This document shows positions 40,101 to 51,940 of a stretch of 64,000 nucleotides of DNA, piece by piece (within the stretch, counting starts at the first letter, position 1; every line of letters begins with the position of its first letter). Origin of the DNA: Rotaria macrura (lineage: Eukaryota > Rotifera > Eurotatoria > Philodinida > Philodinidae); NCBI GenBank assembly GCA_900239685.1, contig OENT01000744.1:16262-80261 (forward strand). The letters run 5' to 3'. The notes beneath the pieces were generated by a model, which was given only the letters and a program-made list of their open reading frames with translations, had not been told where the DNA came from and did not search any database. Position numbers and translations under genes: made by a program.

Positions 40101-40430
40101 TCGGCGATGGAATTACCTACTGCAATGGAAGTATAGACGAAAAAATGCATGAGAAGCTTGGGATGGCAAAATGCTTGATTTTACATCGCGATGTGATTAT
40201 TCGTGCGCTCAATATCACCGTGCTTGCAAAGACTCATTAGCATGCTTGAATTCATTGCTTTGTGCATACAAAAGCACGAATGAAACATGCTCTGGTGAGA
40301 TAGAAGTAATCTGCCTTAATGGAACTTATGTTCATAATGCTCGATTTGATGGAATCAAACGATGCTTGCACGGTAAAGATGAATATTGGTGTGGGTGTAG
40401 GTTTCATATTCTAAACCTCGACGCACACAC
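37188..40430 (+). pseudogene. decayed secreted LDL-receptor class A-like repeat protein
   Basis: An ATG at 37188 opens a signal-peptide-like start (MALILRVILLIISTMVSSTA). Homologous coding then continues across several frames to ~40430 with many stops and shifts. The sequence around NITPWQVLSWNSSVE lies in a different frame (from 37384). LDLa-like Cys/Asp clusters at ~37725-37880 read CRNICDSQQDCMDGLDEENC and then meet an in-frame TAG. Further pieces are FVECDEHLYD (~38690), CHCDGTNC (~38945), SFWDEQSHMNEERNFCQQW (~39735) and CSGEIEVICLNGTYV (~40290). Large Cys-rich LDLa proteins of this kind are, as I recall, expanded in bdelloids. Function is lost; exon borders cannot be fixed. Confidence 0.7.
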
Positions 40431-42015
40431 TCCACAAAATCATTCGTTACGAAGAGCTCAAGTATCTGATGTTCTAATAAATAATTACGTTGATTTTACA
40501 GTTCTATAATTTAAAAATTCTTTTCTTGTGTAAAGGATATACTCTGAACATTATCATTCTTACTTGACCAGGGCATACTCGCCTAACTAGTATGGATGAA
40601 CTCTAATAAAGTAGGAATTGATTAATGCAAACAAGACACACCTTTCATTTGTTATAGGCTAGAACACCTAGAAATTTCTAAGTGCGAGCAGTATATCGGT
40701 CTACTAAATAGAACATGAATTGTTCGATCTATCGGGAGAAAAAAAAACTGGAAGACAAAGGATGAATTGATTTGTTCTCACTCTTTCATTAAAAAAGGAG
40801 AATAATTTGAGCATCGCTTTTTCTATACATTTTGAAGCATTCAATTTTGCACTAATCTAATTCGAACATTCGAAAATGAGTTCTTTACTTTTTAGTCGTT
40901 CCTAATACGAATTTATATGCTATGAAACAGTAGAAGTGACACATTATATATATTTCCACGTTGAGGATTTTCTTGACACAACAGAATACTTGGCATGAAA
41001 TAAAGTTGCATAATGATATAGATATACTAATTCAGTTTGTATTTTGTTAGGGTGAAAGATGGAATCCGGTTTGTTTGATTCATATTTTTTCATTTTCTTA
41101 TCATATTATTATTATTAAATAAAGGTACGGAAGCGTAGTGAAGAAAAAGAAAAAGATTCATTTACGAAAAATAGACTTGAAACCAATACAATAAAAACAT
41201 CGAAGTCATCGAGTTTATTGAAGCGGATAGCAATGGAGATGGGATTGTGGATGAGGATGATCCAAGTTCTTTTGCACAGAACTTGAGAGCAATAGATGGC
41301 CATGTGTTGTTATCTGTTAAATTCCCTCCGGGATTTTGAAACGAGCAAGATTCCGGCCATGACCTTACGACGTTAAATAGAGCATCACCAGGACTAAATA
41401 AAAAGCTTATCTAAAGAACGTTTATACTTCTGATGAGTTTCAGCTCGCTTGAAAATCGCTTTTAGTATGAATTGTGCAAAACAGGTAGGTAGTAATTATA
41501 GCAATTCAAATATTCAAAGTAAAAAGTATATCTGGACTTTATGTACGAAGTTATATTCGGTCTATTTAGATTTCAATTCACTAGCTGTAACTTGGAAAAA
41601 AATACTCACATTTGTCCGCAAAAAAATCTATTTGCTATAAGAATGTCTCTGATTTCTTCACGTAATACTACAAGAAGGACTCTCGAGAGTTTGAGACGTC
41701 TCGAAATTACTATTTCATGAGAGAAAAGCGTTCGTTTATTGTTCTCTTTTGTACATGCGATGCGTTAAACTAAAGTTTCAATGAAAGGAACACAGCTCAT
41801 TATCGAAAGCTTACCCAGTGTAAAAATGTCAGATTGTATTCGGATTTTTTTGCAACAAAATACGATTATAATCTGAGACTTTTTCAGTGGATCAGACATT
41901 TTAATCGTTTTAGGATTTCTAATTCGCCATTGGCATTTAATCTGTATACGGTGTTCGAAATCAAATGCGACTTTCAAATATGGAAGATCTTATTTCGAGA
42001 ATAAATAATAAAAGC
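40431..42015. other. intergenic, nothing recognised
   Basis: AT-rich sequence between the LDLa pseudogene and the PGRP gene. A minus-strand exon extending the PGRP C-terminus was looked for at 41700-42010 and not found. The open frame at 41115-41303 has no motif. Confidence 0.4.
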
Positions 42016-42641
42016 CTACCATGTAGTATAGCCTGGCCGTTGTGATTGCCGATGAGTAATAACATAAAAGTCTTTTGTGACAAAAAGTCGCTCAACACCA
42101 CAATTAATCCATGAGAGTGCCGATTTTAATGCCTTTTCGTTTGGACTTGATGTATTGAAATTACCAATGAAAGAAATACCTGCGGTATGAAAAACACAGT
42201 TTTTAAAAATTACATAGTATTCCTTTACTGTATGCATCATTATTCCAGCCAGGTGAATGAGCAGCTTGACGATCCCATCCTCGACCTTCATAAACTTTAC
42301 CATTTTCACCAACAAGAAAATGATAACCGATATCTACCCAACTCTGATTATTCTGATGAAAAATTTGAATCTCTTTCACCAGTTCAATACACGATTCATC
42401 GTCATAACAACTATAATTAATAAAATGAGTTGCACTATTTTACGATGGTATTTATCTACCTTGGAGGGTCCTCAGCATGATGAATAACAAAGAATGAAAG
42501 AGGTTTGGTTGTTAGATTTGTTATTGAAGATGGTTCTCTTGCACCCCATTCAGCTCGTGTAACGAATGATATTTCATCACAAGCTGATTGGCCATGAGTA
42601 ACAGTAGTAAACAACAGATAAACTAATACTATGCTTTTCAT
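42016..42641 (-). CDS. short secreted peptidoglycan recognition protein (PGRP), probably non-amidase
   Basis: Three exons (42641-42460, 42410-42229, 42179-42016) join in phase to 175 residues. A signal peptide (MKSIVLVYLLFTTVTHG) is followed by one PGRP/amidase_2 domain: FVTRAEWGARE, the His pair in VIHHAEDPP, the PGRP Cys pair in CYDDESC, IGYHFLVGENGKVYEGRGW, ISFIGNFN and ITHRQSQ. PGRPs bind bacterial peptidoglycan; catalytic ones use His, Tyr, His and Cys around Zn. Here both His and the Tyr are present. The segment that normally carries Cys before Pro-Gly reads HRQSQRPG, with no Cys, and the protein ends five residues after RPG, earlier than typical. This suggests a recognition-only or decaying copy, unless a last exon was missed. 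Introns are 49 bp. Confidence 0.85.
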
Positions 42642-45600
42642 GCGTCCTCAAAGTAAGGTTTCGATGATAAAATGTCAAATAAAAAATATACTTGAAGTAG
42701 CTGATTTGTTTTGTTCTTATCAATGTTTTGATCAATAAGAAAAGAGAGTCTTCTCTTGAATTTTTTTTCTTATATTTGCCAGTGTTATTTTATCTGAGAA
42801 TAAATATCAAGTATGTGCATCTAGAAGTAAAGTAGTTGAATCCGATGAATTCGTTTTGACACAAGCAATATATAAGAATGAAGTTGATAATAGTAGAAAC
42901 TCAAGGTATTTTTCAATTAAAACGTCTTGTTTTAAGATGATAAAAAAAATAATTTATATTAAAAAAAGAGAACGTTTATTTCGTATTTTAGCCAAGAAGT
43001 TTCAATACTTCTATTTACATTGATACTTATTTTATCATATGAAGATTACGCGACAATAATTAACTAAAATATTGGCGGAATTTAGTGTACCTTTATCATA
43101 AGCATCATCTGAAAATTTTCATTCCCATTATTTATTTTTCGAAAAGAGGCGCAAACATTGAAGATTGTAGGCGTGGTCATTCGCTCAGGCGATCACACGC
43201 CACAAACACACACACTATCAAATTACTCTTGAGATCAAGTTTTAAGTAGTAATATTGTTCATTTCAACACGAATATGTTTCTCCGAGAACGCTTGCTTTT
43301 ATTGATGAAAGAATAACTGTAGTCAATGCCAAAAAGAAATTCAATAAAACCAAGAATACAACCCACCCTGACACGATACAACCAACTACATCAGCTGACG
43401 ATTGTTTATTAGATAAATTCTTCCTGATTCTACAACAAAAGAAAAGCGAATTCGGTGAACTTTGCAAAAAGATTTAATTGTAACATCAAATGTTGTACCA
43501 CGTGCTTCAAAATCTGGCAAAAGCAGTAATGACAAACATCACATTTTTTTAAATCAAGTTCTACGTCCTTCGGTTGGTAGAAAATGTCTTCTTTTCTTGA
43601 TTCCTTGAAAACTCAAGCTGAACTAAAAACATTTAGAGCAGGATTTCCAAATCATAGCAATCAATTGCTGATTTTCCCTAAAAGATAACCTGTTCATATT
43701 CAACAGCAAGTTCTATATTTTATTTCGTTTCTGGCGATTTATTCATTAAAGAATCGAACATTGTATACATATAAATAAAAGACGAATGACTATGAATGAT
43801 CGTCAATACCTTTTTAATATGCATTCTGTTATTCGTGACCAATTATCAGCTCGACCATTTAAAAAGATCATTAAAAGTAGGTTCGTACCAGCTCAGATAA
43901 TCAATGAAACCATCGGACAGATTGAAAAACCAAACGATGTTTGCTCAAATTAACTGGCGTATACTGTTCAATGAAAAAATTGCGATGAAAGAACACTGAT
44001 ACGATGTTCTTGGAGTGAAATCCACCTTGTTACTACTTTCTAAGTGAAATTTTTCATCCAGACATCTAGCATATTAGCTGACATAACATATTGTATTATC
44101 TATTATTTTCACTTGACATAATATTGAAACTATTTGCGAGCTAAGAGATTTGATAAATAATACTTAAATTTTAGTTTTATTCATACTTATTAATTTACAG
44201 AATACACCAATATGCATGTTATTCTAATTTTCTGCATAACTTTTTTAACAAGCCAGTGCAAACTTTATCCAAGTAAAAATCTAATAATTAGAGACACTTC
44301 GCTCCTTCCTATCTTCGAATCGATTCTAGAGCAATCTCATTACGTAGAGTGTAAAGTGCTACATAAGGCATATCTTTTGGTCTTACGAATGCATATTTAG
44401 CTCTGTATATTGGCACAAAATACTTGATTTTATATGTAACTCATTCAATATCATACAATGCGAATATATCTCTCCAGTCACTCCAATAGCAGCCTAATTT
44501 TAAAATTTGCGAGTTTAGCGACGAGAGCTTTAATTTCATTCTAGAGAATCATTCTTGGAATCAAGTTTAACAACTCTCCAACTTCATCCCTATGCCTGCA
44601 TCGAGCTTCGGCTTTGAAAGACTCCCCCTCCCCCTTCTCAGAGTCGACTTGTCACTGCAGGGTATAGGTTTGTGCTGCAGCTTTCTTGTAGGAATGGTCT
44701 TAGTGAGAAACGGCCGTGGCAAAAATTTCAGCCATGTATACCTTAGTAAACTAGACTCATGAGTTTTTTCCAGCTTTCACAAGAGTCGAAATAACTTTAT
44801 GACTATGAGAGCTATCCGGATCGGGTCTGCTTTAAATTAAAGCAAGACTCCATTCGCAACTTTTCATCGAACAGAATAGTGAAATTCGCTTCTATTCATT
44901 TTTATAAGCATTTTAGTAGACAAAAATTCGACAACAAGGCTAAAAAAGACAGCGAATCGGGCTTTTCTCAGTCCAGGAACCTAGTATCAAAAGTCCAGCT
45001 GATAACAAGTTAGCGCTCATGAAAGTCTTTCAAATAAAGCAAGACATTGGGGAAATCTGAAATTAAACGGGAATTATTTCAATTTTCCTGTCTTAAAATC
45101 GTGCTCTGGGAGAAACCCAAAATACGTTTCAATACCACAACTTGATGTATGCTCTCCATAAATGGATATAGAATAAATATAAACTCTATTGTATTCGAGA
45201 GTAGACGCTATGCTCTACTGAACGAGCTATAACTCTCGAATTTTCAAATTGAAGCCACATTGATTTTTGGGGACGGCATGTGTGTAACATGATTATATCT
45301 CCACTTGCGTATGAAAAATTTTAGAATAATATCAAGATATGACTCAAATATAGTGAAGCTTCTCACAGGCATTTTTCCCTTTCTAAATTTTTTTAATGAA
45401 TTTCAGAAGTATTCATCTATTGGATCATCAGTAGGGAAACAAATACAAATCTACAAAACACTAACCATAAACTAGAAAATGTTGAGCAAACATTTTCTCA
45501 CGGAGCAATGAATAAATAGAAATTATAAACATGCGCTTAGATCATCAAACCAATAGTTCTTGGATCAATATTTCACATAGTGCTATCAACAATAGAAGCG

Positions 45601-46857
45601 ATGCGCATTTTCTACTCTAGGTTCTTTAGTACAGGAAAAACTGAGTCAAAAGCTGTACAAATACTTCCAGTGTGTTTTCAGAATTTGCTTTCAGTCTCGA
45701 TTCAAATATGTCTAATAGTTTGGTTCTCTACCAATGTAATGTTGTATCCGAACGTTGATGGAATATCATTTCTACAAAAAAGTGTTTGTATATCAGTCTT
45801 TGTTCTTTATAAACGATTCGGTAATCTTAGTAATTTGTGTCTAGTATAATAAGATTGGCTTTCATGTTTTGTATTTTAATTCTGTAGATAAAACGCACAA
45901 GGACCTTTCTGCATAGAATTCTTTTTATAACTGTACCGTCACTTCTCTGATTCGTTACAGAACTTCACATTCTACAAAATGATCAAGTTTTTCTTTAGAA
46001 TAACACTTCACATGCAATTTTTGATTCATAATCAAAGGCAGGTACATTATATTGCTAGATAGCTATTTCATATTAAATTGAGGAAAAATTTCCTAAGCTG
46101 TTCACTTTTATTTTAAGATTTTAAGTACGACTTTTTATGAGGAAAACACTTCAAACTAACATTAAGTACTATTATCATTCGAGGAATTGAATTTCGCATA
46201 ACCTGATTATCATTCCCAGACTTATTCCGTACAACTTTGATTTTCATACTATTGGATGCAGCAACCAACGCTAAGACAATGATTACAATTAATAGTGAAC
46301 ATGGACATGTAACTTAACATGTAAAATGGTCTAGGTTTAAAGAACTGTATATTTAGTCTTTTCCCCTAGTTTGTGTTGTTCAAGAAGTCTTATTAAAAAA
46401 AGTATCTCTTAAAAAGTTTTAGAGCGTTGAGTTCTATATTACCAGCCTTTCAGCCCTATTTTTGAACGTTGAAAGGACCATTAATTATATCACACTCTTT
46501 AAATAGCGTTTGCTTCAGCTATAGAGTATTATCTGTATATCTTTATGTTCTAGAGCACGATTTTGTATTTGGAAGATAGATATTAATTCCGAATCGATTC
46601 TTTTGTTGATGGATTCTACAAATATTCGTTTCTTATCATAATGTTACTTGTCGAGAGAATATTAAGCATATTGCAATGAATACTCTGATGTATTCTAAGT
46701 AGTTACTTTTATCAACGTTCATTTGACCAAAGAATTTTTCAGCAAAGTTATTCTTTACCCATCCTTCAACACAGTGAAAAATAAATTCGATTATGAACGA
46801 CAAAAATTCGAAATAAAATACGTTGAAGAAATCAAAGGCGCTATCAGTCGTATATGA
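42642..46857. other. long intergenic region
   Basis: AT-rich. A hairpin-forming sequence at 43168-43203 (GGCGTG ... CACGCC) and short open frames were seen. One minus-strand frame at 43264-43467 contains a hydrophobic stretch (GWVVFLVLLNFFLALTTVIL) but lacks a good ATG. A plus-strand frame at 43793-43954 has no motif. None can be supported as a gene. Confidence 0.4.
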
Positions 46858-47014
46858 ATGTTGAAGCAGTTGGATGTTGACTCTAACATGGAATTAGTGC
46901 ACAAAGGAAAAATCAAAGATTGGAAAACGGTCATGTCACTCGAGCAAAGTCAATGAATAACGGATAAATTTATCAAAATATGTCAAACTTGTGATGTACT
47001 CGAAAGTTATTGAA
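46858..47014 (+). pseudogene. cytosolic sulfotransferase C-terminal fragment
   Basis: The translation MELVHKGKIKDWKTVMSLEQ followed by a stop, then ITDKFIKICQ, resembles the C-terminal end of cytosolic sulfotransferases, where a Lys-Gly-x-x-x-Asp-Trp-Lys segment contacts PAPS. An in-frame TGA, no visible upstream catalytic domain and a very short length make this a remnant. The assignment rests on one motif. Confidence 0.35.
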
Positions 47015-47342
47015 TGAAATGGAATATTTTTTGAACTTTTCTTAATTTTTTGTAGCTTTTTCTTTTGATAGCTACTAAAGAAATGTAGTAATTGATGATA
47101 TCACATTACCTCAGTTTTTTTCAATAAGAGTATTGAGGAGAAAGAAATACGACATTCAACTCGTAAAAGAATCACGAACTACGGAGGAAAGCCAAGATTC
47201 CTTCATCTATGCATATTACAACATGCATTGGATGTGCTCGCTTCATCACTTCATCATGGAATGGGATATTGATTAATTGCTCACATTTCATACTGAATAT
47301 TTAATATTATATATAACTTGTTTGAATTTTAATGGTGACTAC

Positions 47343-47420
47343 GTCAGAGACCGAAAACAAACCAAATAAAATTCGAACCAAACTCTATTCAACAAAACTC
47401 GATTCGTTTCGGTCTCTGAC
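47343..47420. repeat. short inverted repeat, 14-bp perfect arms
   Basis: GTCAGAGACCGAAA at 47343-47356 is matched by its exact reverse complement at 47407-47420, around a ~50-bp spacer. It may be a miniature or solo element end, or a cruciform-forming site. No target duplication was identified. Confidence 0.6.
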
Positions 47421-47692
47421 TTAAACCTGTAATGCGTTCTTCTTTTCTGTTTAGTTTTTACTGTTTTCGCTCTAGTCTGGTTCGTTCTTCTCATTTAGGG
47501 AGAGATGTTCGTCCCACAATATAGGAGTACTGCCCATTTCTAATTTTAAGAGCATGATCCGATTCAGAATGGAAAATAATATTTATAATACATATTCTGT
47601 CATTAGGAGTGAAGAGTTATGTTATAAGCGGAAAGTTCTGCAAATGAAATCAAGTTGAATGCAAATTCATCGGGTAATAAAACAGAAAATGT

Positions 47693-49018
47693 TCAGTTTG
47701 CAACAATAGGCTTGACACGCTTTTGACACCAGGACCGGAAAATACGAACTGCTTTTGGAATAGCCCATCGAAAAACTTTCGAAAGACTACCGATAATTCC
47801 TATAATTTTGGTCATGACTAAAAGCCAAGGATTGTTGCCAACGTATGTATAGATGCATACTGAAGGCTGACAATGATTATAGTAGGCCTCATGCGAGCTT
47901 GTATTTGTCCATTCCTCTACCATAAGCTGTGCAACCATATCTTCGATCGTCGAGTCTAGTTTGTATCGACTTATTACAGTTGCATCGAGTGGGGTTACAT
48001 TTAAAACATTTTGAGGATCAAAAGACTGTTGAAATTGACTCAGACATGATGTATCATAGAAACAAATCAAATTAGATTGAAGAACTGTTTCTACAATAAA
48101 GCAGCCATAACGCAGCCCAGGAATCACAAAGCGAAGTACCGGTGGACCCTCAGTAAGTGAAGAATATATTTCAGCTAAGCCAACGCATGTTGGATCAATA
48201 TGACAATAGCAAAAGCCACTTGAGTTGCTGGAGTACTTGAGGTATACATTATAAATCGGCCAGATGTAGATTCTCCGATCAGTGTTAATGTACGGATCAT
48301 ATCCAACTGTTGTTAACAAGCCCGAGAACAAACTATTCGCTTGAATCATCTCGCGTAAAACTTCAATCGATTGCAGAAACGATCTAGTCACAGAGGCAAT
48401 AAAATAATCAAAGATTGATCTCAGTTCTTCTTGAAACGTTTCAATGGAAATAATTTCACTCGTAGCAAAGTGTTGTGCATGAAATGAATGCAGCTCATCG
48501 TTAATGATACCTTGAGCGTCTGTGCAGAATGAGGCCAGTGTTGAAAAGTATTCAGTAGCAATCACACGAAAATCTTTACTGGGTAATTTCATGTGATTAG
48601 TAAGATTGGTAATACTGTTTGACCAGAACTGTGTAACATATGTACTGCTACACACCTGATGATAGCGTGCTACTTTCAGGTTTAAAAAATTACCGTAGCT
48701 TGTCGAAATAGTGATACAAGGACAAGATGAAGATTCAGCATATTGTCGATATATATCAATGTATTGTTCGTATGTGGGCAAGTCAACAGTAGTCGTAATT
48801 GTAATGGGCACTGTTTTCATGTATATGACAAGTGCCAAAATCGAGACAATAGATATAGGGATGTAAATACGTGTAGAAATAATTTGTGTACGAACTTCAA
48901 AATCATTATTCATAGCCGGCGTTGATTCCCTTGAAAATAAATTGAATTGGATCATGTATGTTTTTGCTTTTTCACAAAATTGCCAAAACGTTTGATTGTG
49001 GGTTTGCGCTGAAAACAA
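47693..49018 (-). CDS. two-pass membrane protein, tandem paralogue 1
   Basis: A single open frame of 441 residues. A short cytosolic N-terminus (with YMIQFNLF) precedes TM1 (~51-68, IYIPISIVSILALVIYM) and a ~330-residue Cys-containing ectodomain with Cys-Pro-Cys at 99-101, a CYCHIDPTC cluster, VPGLxxGC-type motif (VIPGLRYGCFIVE) and CFYDTSCL. MVEEWTNTSSHEAYYNHCQP comes just before TM2 (~398-418); a basic tail ends the protein. Two paralogues follow upstream on the same strand. The topology (both termini inside, large Cys-rich ectodomain) recalls DEG/ENaC-type channels, but none of their signature motifs are seen. I do not recognise the family. The ATG is supported by alignment with the paralogue at 57642. 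Confidence 0.8.
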   Translation of the reverse strand: MFSAQTHNQTFWQFCEKAKTYMIQFNLFSRESTPAMNNDFEVRTQIISTRIYIPISIVSILALVIYMKTVPITITTTVDLPTYEQYIDIYRQYAESSSCPCITISTSYGNFLNLKVARYHQVCSSTYVTQFWSNSITNLTNHMKLPSKDFRVIATEYFSTLASFCTDAQGIINDELHSFHAQHFATSEIISIETFQEELRSIFDYFIASVTRSFLQSIEVLREMIQANSLFSGLLTTVGYDPYINTDRRIYIWPIYNVYLKYSSNSSGFCYCHIDPTCVGLAEIYSSLTEGPPVLRFVIPGLRYGCFIVETVLQSNLICFYDTSCLSQFQQSFDPQNVLNVTPLDATVISRYKLDSTIEDMVAQLMVEEWTNTSSHEAYYNHCQPSVCIYTYVGNNPWLLVMTKIIGIIGSLSKVFRWAIPKAVRIFRSWCQKRVKPIVAN

Positions 49019-50683
49019 AAATAGTCCAATTCGCTTTTATAAATAAACCTTTCGACGTTCAACATGAGCTTTCTTTTACTACGCATCGGATCGAATGCTT
49101 TCTTGCTAAGAATGAAAAATTGATGGATTGTTAGGGAAAAGTTGAGATTTTCTGAGAATTGAGCCCACTGTGAAACTTTTCACCTGTATACATAAGCCGT
49201 TAAAATGACTCGGGCGTATGCGATTGTATGGATCAGTTATTGTGATTATTATGTGAACAGAGAAATCTGTTGCAATTAGAGTCTTTAATCTACCTCTTAT
49301 ACCTAAGTCTAATTTGTTCGGTCACTCGCAAGGGAAATGATGGTGGTAACATTTCATTTTTGATCAACGGTACAGTACTCGATCAGAGAACACCAACAAG
49401 TGCAATGCTATGAAATAAACTTGGCTAGTGGCTATAATCAAAATTAAATAGAAGAGAGTTCACTATTTAATTCGAATATGACTGAAAGTGTGCAAGCAAA
49501 GTCCAGCACATATTTCACAGGTCTGGATTGAAAATAACTTGAATTATCGATTTCTATCAATACGGTATCAATAGCCGCACAACCAGTAGAATTTTATGTG
49601 AGTCTGGCAAAGCCAATAGTATATACATGCTAATAAGATACTAACATCGAACTTACCCATTTAAAAGAAATTTGTTATAAAGCCTACTTGAGTTTTGACA
49701 AATATAGTCTTGTTATAGGATTCAACTTTAGATTGATTAGAAGAAAGAATCTACCGTATCATCACCAGGTAACTGGTAACAAAGGAGTTACCTGTTACTG
49801 TTTTCCAGTAACGTATTAAAACGACGAATTAGTATCACTGGCATTCGACCCAATATCTCCAATGCTTCATTAATGTACTTGGCCAGTTATCAGTTACGCA
49901 GTAACTCCCAAACTCTGTTAGACGACACAGTGACAATATTCGGTTGAATGAAAACCCCAAAAATCATCCTCTTAAGAAATTACCGTGAAAAGTAGTTGCT
50001 AACTCATCTGTTACCAGTTCCTTGATAACGTGGGTGGGTATTTACGATAACCTTCCACTCCTAAGATCGATTCAGTTTTTTTAATAAATTTAGTGTTGAA
50101 AGTATTTTAGAACGCGTTTAATCAAAACCTTTTAGGAAATAATGTACATACGAATGACTATTATTCTTTATTCTTGCGTTTCTAAGGACGATTGCTTTCT
50201 CCTCTTCTTCGCACCTATATCCATACACTCGTACACAAACATCTGTAAACGAGCCTCATACAATATGTGGTATGCAGTCTTTTAAAGTCGGCGACAGTCT
50301 GTTATGAATATCAATGGTCTTGTGTGCAGATCTATATAGGACTCATACTAAGTGAGTCTTGTTCACTTGTAAAAATCAAATCCGAGACAAGACTCTAGCT
50401 GTATAAAAATCGACTGCAAAACTTTAGACGAAAAATTGATTAAGAAGAGCTTTCAAAATCTTTCAAAGATTTTCGATCGCATGTATGAAACAGATGCGAC
50501 CGTTAGATGTCTCAACTTGAGCAAGATCCCAAGAATTGCAAGCTACTATTGATAATATTGTCCTGTGCAGCCCGTTTTCCTTCATCTTCTTGGCAGAAAT
50601 TTTCAACCATTTACTGTACAGCATCCACCGGCTTAAAAGTGCAATATATGCTTAGACAAAACATAAGATATCAATAAATACTA
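49019..50683. other. spacer between paralogues 1 and 2
   Basis: No gene was seen. A patch at about 49765-50035 is rich in GTTACC/GGTAAC words in both orientations (GGTAACTGGTAAC, GAGTTACCTGTTAC, CAGTTACGCAGTAACTCC), which suggests an old inverted-repeat element. Confidence 0.45.
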
Positions 50684-51940
50684 CTAATAATAAATTGTTC
50701 GTTTTATACCTTGTTTAGGAACATTCGGTCGTTGTATAAGGTTGAACTTTAGCCACCAAACACGTACGACTCGAGGAACTAGAAATTTGAGAATAGCAGT
50801 TAAACCACCGATCAGGCCGATGATAGTTGTGATAACAACAATAAGCTTATTCTTTCCCATGTATGAATAGGTGCATATTATTGGTCGACATTTTGCGTAG
50901 AAATTCGAGTAAGAAGTCGTATTGAACCAGTCCTCGATCATCATGTGATTCAAAAAAGTGCTGATTGGTGTAGTTACATTGAATCGACTTTGAGTATTTG
51001 TAATGTTCAAAGCAGATATATTTAAAGAGTTCTGCAAGTTCTTAACGTTTGTGGTATTGACTGCACGCATTTGGCTGTGTGTAACGTAAAAACCTAGCGT
51101 ATTAATACAATCTTGATTATAATAGCATTCGAGAGTTGAATGAAGTGTGGCTTCGTCCATATAGCAACCAATGAGAAGCCCTGGGACGATAAAGAGTGTG
51201 GCTGGTGGAAATACCCTGTTATTGACAAATGTAATCGAATCAGTACAGTCGGGCGTCTGTTCACAACTACATGCTCCGTTTCTGTATTCACGATAGGCAG
51301 TCCCAAGCTGTAAATAAGGAGATATATATGTTATTGTCGGATAAAAGTTGGCCAAGATACCACTCTGAAGTGCGTTATTCTGCGTTGTCTTTCGAATATA
51401 AGTAAGCGAACGCACGTAGTTGCTAATTGTTGACATGATCAAATCTTCTAAAGACGATTGAACTGTTTTCTCGAAGGTATCAGCTGAAATCATTTCATTT
51501 GTAATGAAGGTAGAATCATAGAAGGCACGACGATCAACCATAAAACTCTCGTTTGCTAGGCGACACCATGATGCGATCAGTTGTAAATGAAAACCACCTG
51601 TCAATGCGATCCGGGAGTTATCGTTTTGTACAAATAATTGAACGTGATCTAGATAAGATTGTGAAATAAGGTCACTTTCACATACATGATGAAAACGAGC
51701 TTCGACTTGCACGAATTGATCATATTTGATGGCAACGGCTGTGCAAGGGCAAGAGAATGATTGTGGATAATGTCGATACAGGTATAAATAACTTTCAATG
51801 GTAGGAAATTCGATGGTGCCAGATCGTTTGACAGGCACCTGCGACATAAAAATAACTAGGACACCAAGTGAGACAATAAATAGAACGAAAAACACGCGCG
51901 TTGATACCATCTGCATTCGATTCTGATGCAACGCGTTCAT
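50684..51940 (-). CDS. two-pass membrane protein, tandem paralogue 2
   Basis: 418 residues from the first in-frame ATG at 51940. The frame stays open upstream to ~52076 without an ATG, and reads DSWLRVKTSIGNINLF there. That matches the N-terminal FYWSNQLKTYLIEFNLF of paralogue 3, so the real gene probably has an upstream first exon, perhaps spliced at ttattattag near 52035-52045. TM1 is VFFVLFIVSLGVLVIFM; the Cys-Pro-Cys, CSCEQTPDC, VPGLLIGCYMDE, CYYNQDC and MMIEDWFNTTS motifs are all present; TM2 is LIVVITTIIGLIGGLTAIL. Function is unknown. Shared order and motif spacing with genes at 47693 and 56194 show local duplication. Confidence 0.75.
   Translation of the reverse strand: MNALHQNRMQMVSTRVFFVLFIVSLGVLVIFMSQVPVKRSGTIEFPTIESYLYLYRHYPQSFSCPCTAVAIKYDQFVQVEARFHHVCESDLISQSYLDHVQLFVQNDNSRIALTGGFHLQLIASWCRLANESFMVDRRAFYDSTFITNEMISADTFEKTVQSSLEDLIMSTISNYVRSLTYIRKTTQNNALQSGILANFYPTITYISPYLQLGTAYREYRNGACSCEQTPDCTDSITFVNNRVFPPATLFIVPGLLIGCYMDEATLHSTLECYYNQDCINTLGFYVTHSQMRAVNTTNVKNLQNSLNISALNITNTQSRFNVTTPISTFLNHMMIEDWFNTTSYSNFYAKCRPIICTYSYMGKNKLIVVITTIIGLIGGLTAILKFLVPRVVRVWWLKFNLIQRPNVPKQGIKRTIYY

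Noticed and set aside
43264..43467. Minus-strand frame with one hydrophobic segment
   Set aside because: It begins at TTG rather than ATG, shows no family motif, and no joining exons were found.
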